A DNA stretch of 64,000 nt from Tupaia tana (taxonomy: Eukaryota > Chordata > Mammalia > Scandentia > Tupaiidae): the NCBI GenBank assembly GCA_026018925.1, contig JAKSZU010000025.1:29169597-29233596 (forward strand). The letters run 5' to 3'. Position 1 is the first letter of the stretch. Every line of letters begins with the position of its first letter. The notes under the pieces were generated by a model. That model ran no database searches. It worked only from the letters and a program-made list of their open reading frames with translations, and was not told the DNA's origin. Positions 22,876 to 35,169 of the stretch are shown piece by piece. Both the position numbers and the translations under genes were made by a program.

Positions 22876-25314
22876 GTAAGTCCCGCCCCGCGCGCTCTTC
22901 CCGCCCGTGCTCCGCCTCCCTCAGGGAGTAGTTCTCTCGCTGAGAGAGCCCAGCAGCCATCCCACTGTAGACGACTAACCCTAGACACATTTCTCTCTCG
23001 GCCTTGTGACCCAGGCCCTCGCCCCTCCCTTGTGTCTGGGCGTGGCATATTGAGAGACTGTTTTGATAGTTTATTATTTGAGCTCCACACTAAGCTTACT
23101 GCAGTAAACAATTGGCACTCTCCTAAGCTCTGCGCAGTCGTTATCGCGGACCGCTCCACGTGGGCTCATAAGCCATTTGTGCATAACGGGAATGTAGTGG
23201 GGCAAGATGCGGGAAAACATTTCTGGTTTGACGACAACCATCTGACGCTCCGTGGCACAGTCCTCACTGTGTCAGCCCAGCCGGTGCCCCCACGTGACAG
23301 CGCTTGAGCCAACGTGAAGAGTTGGGGCCCTCTTGGCTCCTTTGGTCAGAACGTATGGCCTCTTCAAACGCATGGAGACTACAGGTGTGAGGGGAGACTC
23401 CATACTGCCCGGAAGTATCTTTGGAAGTACATGGGAACTGGTCAGCGCAGGAATGAGTCAGAAAGCACGATTTATATAAGTCCCTCCTCTAACACATGAT
23501 GCATGACTTCCTCCAAGACCTTGACTTTTAAGACCCTGAACAATCAAACAGGGAGAAAGCAGCAGTAGCTGCCGGCTGAGTGTGTAGTGTGCTGGACGTG
23601 TCTTGGGCAGTTTGTGTACATTCTGAATTTAATCCCCTCAGTCTCAACCCAGTGACACAGAGAGCTGAGTCATTATTACTCCTATTTTAGAAGTGAGGAA
23701 ACTGAGACTCAGAAAAGTTCAGTAAATTCCCCCAATGATTTTCAGCTGGAAAATGGCAAAAGAAAAACAAACAAACAAAAACAACGTTTTGACCAGCGGG
23801 CTCTGGTTCTGAAGCTCAGGCTGACAGCTCCCTGTCCCCCCGTGCCCAGAGCCCAGGCTGTCTCTGCAGGCGTCGGTCCCGGGTCCTCGCCTGGGGCAGT
23901 CAGCACAATCTCTGAATGTCCCTTTGATCTTGGGTTCCACTACGGCAACTCTGTTTTCCTTCATTATTTCTGACCATCCATAATCCAAGTCCTTAATTTT
24001 CAAAACAGAGTTCACATCTTGCACTCTCCTTAGAGAAATCTGTGGCACCTACTCTTGCTATTTTCAAAATAAACTGGAGATAGTGGCGGGAGCTAGGCCT
24101 TGGACGAGACCACATTGGGTCATATCCCTGCTGTGTGTCCATGGGCAAATGCAATGACATCTCTGCGTCCAGGCCCTGGTGTAAGGCATGCCCCGGGGAC
24201 AGGTTTGAGAAGCGGAGTTGGTGACTGTGAGGCGCTGAGCGTGGTCCCTCCCGCAGGGTTCTCTGCGGGTCTTGGCAATCAGCTCTCAGGGGGAGAGTCT
24301 GTCTCCACACCTTCCTGCCCGTGTCTCATTACCTCATCTTCCAGAACAACCCCTTGAGGTTGCCACGATTCCAGCCCTGTAGAGCTGACCCTTCCTACAC
24401 ACGAGAGGAGTTCAGTAAACACAGGCTCGAGGGCCACAAAACCCCTTACGAAATGTTGTAAAACTGGCATCATCTGTTTCCTGCGATGCCGGGTTATGTA
24501 TTTGAGTCTGCAGAACCCGCTGGCACTCTCCGTGAGAAAGCAAGCGCAGGGAAGAATAAAGTTGCATTAGTGTGACCCAGAGGCCCCTGCCGTCTCAGGG
24601 GTGCAGGCGCAGAGACAGAAGGATGGTCCCCACACCCCTCCACGGAGCACCTGCTGCTCACACCAGTTAGGGGAGGAGAGGCAAAGAGGAAGAGCCTCGG
24701 CCTGGAGACTCACTCCAAGTGGAGAATTTCCATGACTTCTGGCTACAGGAGATTCTGCGTGGCCACGGCACACGGAGTGCGGCTGTCATTGTGGACATTG
24801 TGATACTTACCTCGACAGCCCTGCTGTGGGACAGTTCTGGACAACCATTTCTAGTCTCAGCCTAATGGGGAGAAGAGTTAGAATTACGAACAAGCCAGAG
24901 ACAGGTGCACGCACGTGTGTGTGTTCGCGGTTGTCAGACGCAGTCCCAAGCTGTAAAAACACACCATGATCACAGCAGGAAGTGGAGGCTGGCCCTGACG
25001 CCCGGCTCTGTGGTGAGGCCTGGACCTGTGGTTCCTGGCAGAGAGAAACACGGGCCAAAGCAGAGACCCCGCCCGTCCCCGGGACACTGCGCATCTGAGC
25101 AGCTTGGTTTTCCAGTCCTGCCCAAATGATCTGGAAATGTCCTTGACTGTTACATGCACGTCTTCAAAATGTAAATTACATTTTCTTCAGCAACCTGCCC
25201 CTCCAAGAAAAATCGACAATGTCAGGGTTGCATCTTTAGCAATTGTAGCACAGACTAAGATTTTCCTTGGGACCATTTGGAGGGATAAACATGTGATTTT
25301 TTTTTTCCTGTTAG
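22876..25314 (+). other. LDB2: LDB2 intron between the second and third exons here
   Basis: This 2439-bp intron runs from gtaagt to a T-rich tract and ttag. One antisense MIR lies at about 23595-23740. The remainder, including 23740-25314, holds no feature I can name. Confidence 0.92.
23595..23740 (-). mobile_element. MIR SINE relic
   Basis: The word order matches antisense MIR: gtgctggacgtg, tgaatttaatcccctcag, tcattattactcctatttta, gtgaggaaactgagactcag. Confidence 0.8.
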
Positions 25315-25398
25315 GCACAAGATCCTCAGGTCCTGGATCAGCTGTCCAAAAACATCACCAGGATGGGGCTGACCAACTTCACCCTCAACTACCTCAGG
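25315..25398 (+). CDS. LDB2: LDB2 internal exon (third in window)
   Basis: The exon is 84 bp (28 codons), phase 0 at both ends. It reads AQDPQVLDQLSKNITRMG followed by LTNFTLNYLR. MGLTNFTLN separates LDB2 from LDB1, which has CGLSNSTLN in memory. The acceptor has a strong run of T ending ctgttag at 25308-25314 and the donor is AGG|gtaagc. The stretch lies near the C-terminal end of the self-association domain. The family's next segment (LCVILEPMQELMSRH and onward, then the nuclear localisation signal and the LIM-interaction domain) was looked for by eye downstream and not found, so the next intron probably exceeds the 38.6 kb left in the window. A TG-repeat tract begins about 125 bp after the donor. 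Confidence 0.97.
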
Positions 25399-25522
25399 GT
25401 AAGCCTGATGGGGTGGGGCGCTTCCTGGTGGGTGTGGAAGTCCTTCAGGCCTACGTGCACCCTGCACCAGAGTCCAATGAGGTGGCAGGCACAGTGAGGG
25501 AGCTCTGCACCACGGGGCTGAG

Positions 25523-25622
25523 TGTGTGTGTGTGCGTGTCTGTGTGCATGTGTGTGCACCTGTGTGTGTGTGTGTGTGTCCGCACATGTGCATGTGTGTG
25601 TGCGTGAGTGTGTGTGTGTTCA
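25523..25622. repeat. (TG)n / TGTGCG dinucleotide tract
   Basis: About 100 bp of alternating purine-pyrimidine with interruptions (gtgcg, gcatg, ccgcaca). It sits about 125-225 bp downstream of the exon donor at 25399, so the LDB2 pre-mRNA carries a UG-rich tract there. Confidence 0.95.
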
Positions 25623-27364
25623 GCACAAGTTGTGGTTCAACTAACATAGCATCAAACCAAGAATGTGCCGAGGCAGAGCGTCCTCTGTGCACTCGTGTGA
25701 CTCGGAATCAGTTATTCAAAGCTAGCTATGTCCCCGGCTCTGCAGGTGCTGGCGCCCTCCCCAGTGGTCGGGAGCTCACGGCTCTGTCTCCAGAGCCCAG
25801 CCGCCAGTTGGGAGAAGCGTGTGTTGTCCTAGCCTGAGGCCGCCGTGCCCGAGGTTTCGAACAGTGCCATGACACGGACACTCCTGAGGCTTCTTAGGCA
25901 CTGTCTGGCATGTGACATATTTTCTTTGGATCTGGATGTAAATTTATTTTTTATTTTTTTTAAATTAAGTGTTTCAAGCAAAACCCCTGCTCCTCTGAGA
26001 TGCACCCACGGAGCAGCAGCCCCTCCCCAGGGTTCCGGCTGCACCCTAAGCTTTGCCTCGCTCTCTTACTCATGGTGCCCCCACTCCCGAGCCTTGCCAG
26101 GCATCCGCCGTCTCCCGTGTAACCACGCTGCGTCTTTGGAGTGTGTACTGGCCCAGCTTGCTCCTCTGTGGCCCAGGGACAGTTCAGACAGATCCCGCCA
26201 AGTCACCCTTGTAATGCAGTGGGCCAGGCCCTGGGCTAGACCAAGGTGAGGAGACCAGTCCTACCTACCACCCAGACCCTGCCAGGAGGGCCGTCCCGCA
26301 GAGAGACCGTTACATACAGCGTGGCGAGTAGCACTTGAGAAGGTTTCAGAAGGAATGACGGAGCACAGGACAGGCACTCAGAGGACTGGGCCGGAGCTGC
26401 ATGGGGAGGGCGGCGTACCCGCTGGGTGTGGAAGAGTGAACGGGGAAGGCTCTTCCTGTGGGGCGCAGTTTGAGGCTAGCGTTCCAAGCAGCTGCGATGC
26501 TGGGACTCCGTGAGAGAGAGTTACGGGAGCCAGGCCTTAGAGCCGTGGTGGCTGGGCCTCCAGGCCCATGGAGAGTCCAGGTAATGAGGATCCTGAAAGA
26601 GTTAAACAGGGAGACGTCGGGACATTTGTCATTGCAGGCGGAAGATGCTTTCTGTCTGCAGTGCAGATGCCCCGAGGCAAATCCAGACAGAAAGGCAGAG
26701 CTAGCCGTGCCCAGCAACCTCCCATTCCTACGTCCCTCAGTCTGGAGACCAGTGCTGGCCTCTGCTGGGGGAGGGACCTCGTCTCCCCAGGCGTGGGGCC
26801 AGCAGGGTGGGGCTCCCCATGGGGTAGCTGGACCTTCATCTTCCAAACCCCCAGGCTCTGTGCTTAGGCCAGCCTTCCTGAGGGGGTGTTCTTCTCGTTG
26901 GGCCAGTTAACATGGAGGTGCCGCCCCCTCGCACAGAGAAGCTCCTGCATCTCATGAGGGTCTCACTCTTGGGCATCCACCCAAACTCGGTCACTGGCCC
27001 TCTGGAGAGATCAGGGACACCTTGGGCACATCTTCCGGCTGCGTTTAGCACAGTGTGATGAAGGCTAGATGTCCTTCCTCTACTCCCCCCGCGGCTTCTG
27101 TAAATGGCTGTCCTCCACCGGCGGTCAGGCCCACCCGGTCCCCTCAGCCTGTCGTCCTTCCATTTCAGCCCGCAAAGCCTGAGATTAGACTCAGCACCCC
27201 CTGCAGCCCCGTCGATGCCAGGGAGGCGTCTGTGAGTTTGCGGTTTGGACTAGCATTGCAAGGCCACTCAAGTGCAGTGCCTGCTGCGCACTGGCCGGTG
27301 CCCCGTCCCACCTGGCTCACCCTGCCCCATGGCTCCGTGCACCGTCGCCCCCCAAGGCTTGACT
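25623..27364. other. Unique intron sequence, nothing recognised
   Basis: GC-richer DNA with overlapping ORFs on both strands (26346-26846 minus, 26458-26910 plus) and no conserved domain. A T-rich patch lies at 25935-25970. Confidence 0.5.
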
Positions 27365-27455
27365 TACCAAGTGGCAGGAGCAGGGCTTGAACCCAGGCAG
27401 TCTAGCTCGAGAATCCATGTGCTTCACTGCCAAACTGCTTCTTAGTGGCAGGAAA
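27365..27455 (-). mobile_element. MIR relic (short)
   Basis: Agtggcaggagcagggcttg followed by aacccaggcagtctagctc matches the antisense tRNA-side part of MIR. Confidence 0.7.
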
Positions 27456-28270
27456 GAGCGATGGCACTGCCAGGGCTCGGGCTGTGTCTTCCCCACGCAG
27501 GGCGTCAGGCCCAGCCTGGGGCCCTGCAAGCACTTTGTCCCCCACTCCGCGTACGGGACGTGAGAAGCACTAGGTCTGACGGTCCACAGGGGCTTAGCAG
27601 AGGCCGAGTCAGGTGCCGCTGTCACTCATGGGCACCTACTGCGCCCCTGGACCCCGAGTCCCGGCCGCTGAGGCAGCATGGCGCCCGCTCCTGGGCAGAG
27701 CACTCCGTAGCTTCAGTCGTTTCCAGCTCGGCGGCCGGGCGTCTTCCTCCACCCGTGACAGGGGCAGGGCCCGCTCTGGACAGCAGCACAGAGGTGTGGC
27801 CACCATGCCAGCTGGTGTCCACGGGCCATGGGGTGGGCGGCTACACCTCTCACCAGGTAGACTGAAGAGGGCCACGCCAGGCTGTGTAGCCAGGAGGGCT
27901 TGTGATGGCCCTGGGGGAGGAGGACAGACGCCACGCTTCCCAGCAGCGATTCTTGGGGTGGCCGTGGCCGCCGGCAGGGCGAGGCTGAGCAGAACCTCGG
28001 CTGCACCCAAGACCAGACCAGGGCACGTGGCGAGGCCTGGCCTGGGAGCAGGGGCTGTGAACAGCGGGTGGAGGTTCTTTCCTCAGCTCAGAGCTAGGCC
28101 TTGAGGTCCCCCAGTAGTCTTACCACCTGATACTTTTATGGCAGTGGAGCAGTTTCAAAACACGCTTATTTATAAATGCAGTATATAAACGCAGTATTAT
28201 AAATACCCGTCCATCTGAGGAGCCCAGCTGTCACTTGCCTGAGGCCTTGGAAGGTCTTCTAAAGTGCTGT
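27456..28270. other. GC-rich unique intron sequence
   Basis: This is the most GC/CpG-rich stretch after the exons. The ORFs of about 100-160 aa in several frames are compositional. No exon or promoter element could be demonstrated. Confidence 0.5.
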
Positions 28271-28271
28271 T

Positions 28272-28555
28272 CAAATAGTTACCGAGGGGGCCAGCAGATG
28301 GCATGATGATTGCATCACTGGACTCCCACGTATCAACTGCAGTTTGACTCCCGGACCCAGCAGCTTAAAACTCACAGTGGGCGTGTGTGCGTGTGTACCC
28401 AAAATCCTGAGAGAAGACTGAAGGAGAATGGATTGTGGTGTGGCCATCCTCCCCGGGGTTGATTTCTTGCTTTCCCTCTCTCTATCTCTCCAGCAAACAC
28501 ATGTGCCCCATAGCAAAAATCTCTCTAAAAAATAAACAGTTACCAAGCAGCTTCA
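28272..28555 (+). mobile_element. tRNA-derived SINE, full length, with target-site duplication
   Basis: Aaatagttaccgag on the left (about 28273) and aaacagttaccaag on the right (about 28537) form an imperfect duplication. Head, body, CT tract (ccctctctctatctctccag) and ccccatagcaaaaatctc end are all present. Confidence 0.92.
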
Positions 28556-29584
28556 ATTCCATCCTGTGCCCAAAAAGAGATCAGAAAGCTCTGCTGGCAA
28601 ATGTCCATCCAAGGCTTCTACATCAGTAGAAGAGTGTTAAGAGCGGACGTGTCCAGCCTTGGGAAGGGGGACAGGGATTGTGACCCCTTCAGACATCCGA
28701 GACCCCCACGTGCAGCGTCCCACGTGCCACAGACTGAGCAGCACAAAGCCAGCAGCTGGGACCCTCCAGCTTTGTCAAACACGTGTGTTTTTCCCCCGGA
28801 GTCTGCGTTGTTCTCCCAGAGAACTGCGCTGGGAAAGTCGCTGAGGAGGGGCTGTGAGGCTGAGCTCCGGGGATGCAGCTGTCAGAGCAGGGCGGTGCTG
28901 CCCGGCTGAGGGCCCTGGTGACCTGAGGCATTCGGAGGAGAGCAGCAAAGACAGCTGTGGCCGGGGCTGCCAGTGCCTCCCAGCAGTCTCCCGGCTGCAG
29001 CTGGAGGCTGCCCGCCCTGAGGGGATCACGCCCAGTGGAGGCCAGTCTCACTCCCTCTGGAAGCCGGGCCTTTACCGTGTCGCCCCGGTGTAGCTATGGG
29101 CTGGCAGGGAACCCCAGATGAGGCCGGCATTGCTGCTTGGCTGACAGGCATCCCAGACACTGGGCAGTGGGCTTCATAAACACCCAGCCTGCTGGGGCAG
29201 AGCTCAGGGGGAGGTGGTGCTGCACAGGGTACTCAGCACTCCCTGGGGATGGAGCGTGACCCCGGACAGAGGGGGAGCCCGGGGTGGAGACGTGTCCTCG
29301 GCCATGCTTGCATGAGAAGCAGATCCTGCGGCCCCTGCCCCTCGCAGAGGGGTCCAGTCCAGCAGCCGAGGGCAGGTGACCTATGGAGGCACGTCCCATC
29401 CCCTTTCTGCATTGTCTGCTTGTCAGTCATTTCACTAACACTTCTTAGACACTCTGTGTGTGCAGGAAGTGACACTGCCTAGACTGTGGAAAGAAAGTGG
29501 TCCCGGGTGTGGGGAGAAACAAGAGCCAACCCACGGGCATGGACTGTAGGCCTGGCACCGCAGCCGAGCCTTGCAGGGAGCCCT
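28556..29584. other. Unique GC-rich intron sequence
   Basis: Nothing recognised beyond compositional ORFs. Confidence 0.5.
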
Positions 29585-29745
29585 TCTCTCTCTCCTAACA
29601 CAGCACTCGCAGCACCCTCATGAGGGAGAAAGTATTTTTAGTTCTATTTTGCAGATGAGAAAACTAAGGCAAGTGACTTCCCAAGGTCACGGAGCTAAGT
29701 GGCAGAGCAGAGATTTGAACCCTGGTCTGCCCCAAAGGAGACGGT
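29585..29745 (-). mobile_element. MIR SINE relic
   Basis: Antisense MIR words in order: ttctattttgcagatgagaa, aactaaggcaagtgacttcc, caaggtcacggagctaagtg, agatttgaaccctggtctgc. Confidence 0.88.
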
Positions 29746-31029
29746 GGAGGTGGACGAGGGCGGCTGCAACGTCTCCACAGAGGAGTTGGACCTTGATGTG
29801 ACCCTGAGTAGATGGTCGCCAGGGAGACAAGGCAGAGAGCAGTCTAGATCCAGGGTCCACCCTGGAGCAGTGGGCGTCGGAGGAGAATGGAGTCGTTAGT
29901 GGTTAGGGGAACTCTCTGATGGTCCACGTAGCTGAAACGTAAGCTTGTTTGTTTTAGGAACCACACAGGTTAGGTGTTGGGACCATACCGTATAGCCCAG
30001 CTGAGCAGCATAATTCTAGAGGTGTCTTTCCCACTGGCAGCTTGAATGCCAGGGAAGCAGCCCTCCTGCTGTGTCACGGGTCTGCAGACGGAATGGGCAG
30101 GAGCGTGTCTGAGGACATCACTGCCCAGCTGTGGGCCTTGGGCAGGTTACAGGGATGTCTGCGTCTCAGCTTTCTGTGAGATGGGCCTTGTGAGATGAAG
30201 GCCTGTGGGCTTCTGCTACTTGTCAAAGTGCACTCCTGTGAGGGGCGCTGGCCCCTCTGGTGCTGAGTTGCTGAGCTGGACTCCCCGAGGTGAGAAACGC
30301 TATCATGGGGCAACACACCCAGGAATCTGATTTTTGTTTAATTCTTGCCTTTCGTTTCATCGAAGTGAAAACCCCTTGCAATTCAGAGTTCAAAATCACC
30401 ATCATTTCAATTTTTTTATATAAAAAGTCTTAAAACTGAATGTTTATTTATGTGAAAATGTTCATTTCTTTAAATAGCAACATTTTAAGATTGTAAGGAA
30501 ATGAGCGGTTTGTTTCATTTCCGTACCTTAAAGAGAGTGGAGTGGCAGTGCAGAAACTGTGCCCTTACGCATCTAAAGGAAATGCCCACAAACTTTCGGG
30601 AATGTCATTGAGTGAAAGGTGTGGGTTTCGTTCCATTATCTGTTGTAACAATTGGGTGGACGTTCCTCGCAAGCCCAGGGGCCGCAGGGCTGCACTGCTC
30701 CCCACGGTTCCCTCCTGGAGGAGCTGGCTAGTCTCCCTTCATTTCCAAATCTGACAGCAGCGAGCTAATCAGTCATCTCAGCGGCTTCACGTGAGTGGGG
30801 CTCAGAAGAGGGATGAGTGTGTAAAGAACAACTAAGCACCCTCCTTTCTCACGGAGTTCAGGGTCCTGCTGGAGTAGATAGACTTCCAGTGCACACTGTC
30901 CAGCCCCAGTCAGCCCAGATTTTTCTTCTCTACTGACAAGCCTGAGGCTGTCCCGACCCTCCTGATCTCAGGGATGACTTAAACTTAACTCGCTTGCAGC
31001 TTTCAGTGCAGTAGTCAGCAGTCTGCGCC

Positions 31030-31262
31030 ACTGTGTCTCCCAGCTTGGCACTTGAGACTGTGGGCAGCCCTGCTGCCTCCCAGCCTGCCCCTCTCTTCCT
31101 GGCCTGTCCTCCCTCCTGTACCGCACAAGCCCCTGCAGCTGACTGCAGTTGTCCATGCCGCTCACCTCCCTATCTCTGGACATCTGACTCACTGCCTGGA
31201 ACACTGTCCCTGCCCCTCTCTTCCTGTTGTTTTCCATGCTAGCTCCTTCAGGGCCTGAAGGA
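31030..31262 (+). mobile_element. Probable L2 relic
   Basis: Short L2-like words (gcctggaacactgtccctgc, gttttccatgctagctcct) in an otherwise unrecognised C/T-rich stretch. Boundaries and family are uncertain. Confidence 0.4.
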
Positions 31263-32685
31263 CTCTCTCTTATCTGTCTTCCGAGATGCTGGTGGGTGAC
31301 CCTTCCTGGGGCTGCTGGAGCTTTGTGCACCTGGTCTTGTGCTTGGCTCTTGGCAAGTCCCAGGTAAGAACAGTCACTCTGCACGTCTGTCTTAAGCACG
31401 AGGCTCTGAACAGCGTGAAAGCACGTGAGCGTACAGTGAATGTCTCTTGAGTGGATAGTTAGCAGATGGGTGGTTTGGAAAGTGGACGACATAGTTCTGG
31501 CAACACCAAACACATGCACACGCACGCACGCACACACACACGTAAATTCACTTGTCTTGCGGCATCTCGAAAGGAGGTGGGATTCTTTGTCTGAGTCACT
31601 GCCTACAACTTCCCTGTGACATCTGAGCAGAAGAGCTGAACGCATCAAGGAAATAGAAGGGGGTGGGTGAGGCCTTCAGACCTGGCCTGCAAACCCCACG
31701 GAATCGTGCAGCCCTCAATGTACAGTTCTTATTCTCACACCACTTCTGCTTGCTCTGAGTCAGTATTTAAATTTTGCTTTAAATGCCAAAATGCAACCTT
31801 CAAGCCTTGAGGATATTCCTTTGAAATAATGTCTAATTTAGGATTTCCCGTTGTAGTTTCTGATTCACGTGTAATCCTGTACATCTCTGTGAAGCGATGC
31901 ATCTTCCTGGGTGTAAGGATACAACCTTCAAGTCAAGGAAGCGCATTCCCATGGGATGTGTTACGTGTGCACATTCGAAAACCGCTGTTCTGGATGTTTC
32001 GGGAGGGTGTGTTGCTTTGTCACCGACGCTCACTGGTCGGCCTGGTCCACGGTCCAACCTAGTCCTCCTGTTGATGGCGCTGTGTTCTTTAGCCACTCCC
32101 CCACTGCCCCAGTGCCTCGTGCCCTGTCTGCCATTGTCCTCCACATCTGTGCTGTGGAGCCTTAGCTTCTGCTAATGAGTGAGGGTACTGGGGATCGTTA
32201 CGTGGGGACGTAGTTTTTAATGGTGATTATTTCTGTCTATTCCCTTTGGCCAGACTTTCTTCATGCTGGGACACATACTTTGTTGTGTTTTTAAACTTTG
32301 TATTTAACACAACTTTAAAACATCTTATTTTCCCATATATTAACCAAAAGATGTTGTCTTTGTGTTTTCTCTTCCTCGTCTATCCATATGCATAATTTCT
32401 GCTGAAATGCAATCAGGTTACATGATTTCTTAATGCTATTTGGTAAACACTTGCATGTTTCTACATAGTCATCATTAATCATTTACAATAGCTGCAAATA
32501 TTCCAGTGCGGAGCTATGGCAGTGTTTATTTAGTCATTTACTTAATGCGGAGCATGGAAGTCGTGTTCAGATTACTGTTGTCATTAAAACCATTCCTGCA
32601 AACCCCTCTGCCATGTCCTGGCAACGACTCATAGCAGTGTTTCCTGTGAGTTAAAGGTTGGACAAAGAGGCCACAGGATGGCAAA
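31263..32685. other. Intron sequence; possible LINE remnant in the AT-rich right half
   Basis: A CA-rich patch lies at 31505-31545. The AT-rich part (about 32210-32600) looks like an old LINE 3' remnant, but I cannot assign it. Otherwise nothing is recognised. Confidence 0.35.
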
Positions 32686-32815
32686 ATGAAATGTGCTTTA
32701 GGGCAGAGGAATGTAGGTTCAAACCCTCGTTTCCCCGTACAACTGTACGACCTTGAGAACTTTCTTAAGTTCCCTGAAACCCACTTCCCTTGTATGAAAG
32801 CTGAGGCGATCCTCT
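32686..32815 (+). mobile_element. MIR SINE relic
   Basis: Sense MIR words: aggaatgtaggttcaaaccc, then acgaccttgagaactttctt, aagttccctgaaaccc, tatgaaagctgaggcgatc. Confidence 0.7.
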
Positions 32816-35165
32816 GTGACGAGGCTGGCATGAGGGTCAGCAGGAATGCCGAGCATGAAGGAGCGTATGAATGCCAGCCCCTCCGGCACTACCTGAGGAC
32901 AGTGGTCAGGGCTCAGCCTTCACAGCGAGCTCCTGGCTTCGTTGTTGTGTTGATCAGAGCCCCAGTGTCCACGTCCGCTGCCACTCATCCGATGCGCCTG
33001 CAGGGCACTTCCTAAACGACCTTCTGCTCTAGGAAGCCGAGGAAGTCGCTGGTGTGGCCTCACTCCCATGCTCCGATTCTGGGATGCAGTGGAAGGTCAG
33101 AAAAACAAGGAGGGATTGATTAATGATGCCTGCCGCGGGGACCAGCGGGAACAAGCTCGGGACATGGGCAGTGTCTTTGGTACCCCCCACAGAAGCCGGT
33201 GTAAATGCGTGTCATGCCGTCAGATGCCTTCAGTGCTAACCGCAGGGTTTTGCTGTTGCTGTTAGGTGAGTAACTTCAGATAACTGCGCATCACAAGTGG
33301 GAGGAGGCGGTCGGGTCTCCCAGAAAGGACTGTTTCTACTGTTGCTATGGTTACATTTCAACCACACGGCTCCTGCCTCCCTGGAAGCTTCGGGAGAATA
33401 GCCCAGTGCCTGGAGGAACGGGATGGCTACCCTTGGGAAAGCCCAGCAGGCGGCAGTGACATCCAGGGCTGAGTGCGGTTTGCGTCAGCGTTTGGGATCC
33501 TACAAGGGTTTTCTTCAGTTTCTCATGTTTGTAAGTCTTTGACTCCCAGCGAGGGTGTGTTCCTTGCTCTTAGGACAGGTGAGGATATTTGAATCCAAGC
33601 CCCATTCCCACCTAAATGCCAAGCCAGGTCTGAGGGTGCAATGGGAACCGTTGCTCAAATATCGACATGCTTCTCCGTTACTGGCGGTCGGAGTGGGCCG
33701 GGCTGTCGTTTACACATTCAGGCTGAGTGGCAGCAAGCCCTCTCCAAGCCCAGAAGTTCTGGGGAGGCAGAAACCACACTGGCACATTTTCTGTGCCTTA
33801 CACGGTGTCCTCCAAAGACTTGGTATGGTGCCGTTCAAAGCCCGTGGGTCCCTGTGGGCTTCAAAGCTGTTTGTTACCCACCCCTGATGCGGTACGCCCA
33901 GAAAATGAGAGTCAGGACTCGATTCAGAACCACCATGGTGATTAGTGATTTGGCACCAGCAGCAGCAAGCACGTGGCCATCCCATTGACCTGGATATGGG
34001 GCAGATCAGCGTTGTCGACTCAGCGTGGGGAGCCACCAGTCGGGGCCTGTGGAGGACATGTCACCGTTTGTCAAGTGTCAGCAGAAGTCCTGCGGCAGAA
34101 GTCTGGTTCAGGCTCAGGGTTTCTCTGGGAACTATCTGAACAACCATGAATATTCCACCACTAGTTTCTAAAGAGCTTCCGTGTTCCTAACGTATTTGCC
34201 CCGCTTCACGATAGGGGCCCATCAGTGCCCAGGTCACAAGGCCAGTTTGCGCAGTGGTTGTTCCGGGCTCGGACCTGGCTGTACCCGAAGCCCAGTGCGC
34301 TGCTGCGAGTGGGGACTGGCCGTTGGCGTGGAGCACGGAGGAGCGATTCGCTATCCGGGAAGTAAGGGATTCAGCTTCGGAAACAAAGCTGTCAGATCTC
34401 CTGGCTTCTCTCCTCCTCCAAGAAAATCCCTCTCTGAGAGCAGACAGAGAAAGCCCTTCGGAGCCATGGAAATACTCCACACACAGCATGATTAAAACTC
34501 AGAACACCCAGAGGGCACTTTTAATTGCATTTGGGGACAGGGAGGTAGTACCTATGCCTGCGTGTTAAGGAAATTAGAGCAATTAACTCTTAAAGACTGG
34601 AACGGCCATTGTGTATCCATACCCTGTGTCTAGAAACAGTGCTTTCTAGTCCGGCCAGAGGGGTTATATAAACATTTATATCTATATAATCTCAAATAGC
34701 CAAACAAAGCAGTATTTTAGCAGAGCATCCCTAACTGAAAATTTCAGAGCGATGATGCTTCTAAACTTTCTGACTTTAAAAGTACAAACAGGACCTGCTT
34801 TAAAGAGAGAGTAATTTCCCAGCCTCGAGTGCTAGAGGAAGAGAAAGAAACTGTTGTTTAACAAGACACTGAGCGTTGAGAGGGGAGCAAGGTGGGATAT
34901 TGGCCGTTGGTCTAGGGAAGGGCTGGGATTGTAAGGTTCAGTACGAGGTGGATCGAGGGCTGCTGTTCCCAGTTGCCTAGGAGGGCAAAACAGTAGCAAG
35001 AAAGCCGGGTGGAGGGAGAAGGGGAGACTATTGGGATTTGTTTTCATTAAGAGCAGAGCTAAGGAGAGAGCCCTGAGCATGCAGGACTGCTGAGTCATGA
35101 GGCTCAGACGTCCTCTGCATCTGGTCCCCCCGCCCCACTCTGCACAGGCACCAGGCTTGTCCAAA
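32816..35165. other. Unique intron sequence, nothing recognised
   Basis: No gene or repeat family could be named. The stretch 34560-34800 is AT-rich and non-repetitive. Confidence 0.5.
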
Positions 35166-35169
35166 TGCC

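Noticed and set aside
22632..23159. 175-aa minus ORF
   Set aside because: It is the antisense shadow of the LDB2 exon and its flanks.
22708..23307. 199-aa ORF as the full coding unit
   Set aside because: Only 22753-22875 is exon; perfect splice sites bound it and the rest is intron with no LDB similarity.
15554..25398. LDB1 in place of LDB2
   Set aside because: Paralogue-specific residues (SYHNSSITVD, IRQYRELV, MGLTNFTLN) agree with LDB2; large introns also fit LDB2 and not the compact LDB1.
15554..25398. Processed LDB2 pseudogene
   Set aside because: Exons are separated by introns with good GT-AG sites and have no stops or frameshifts.
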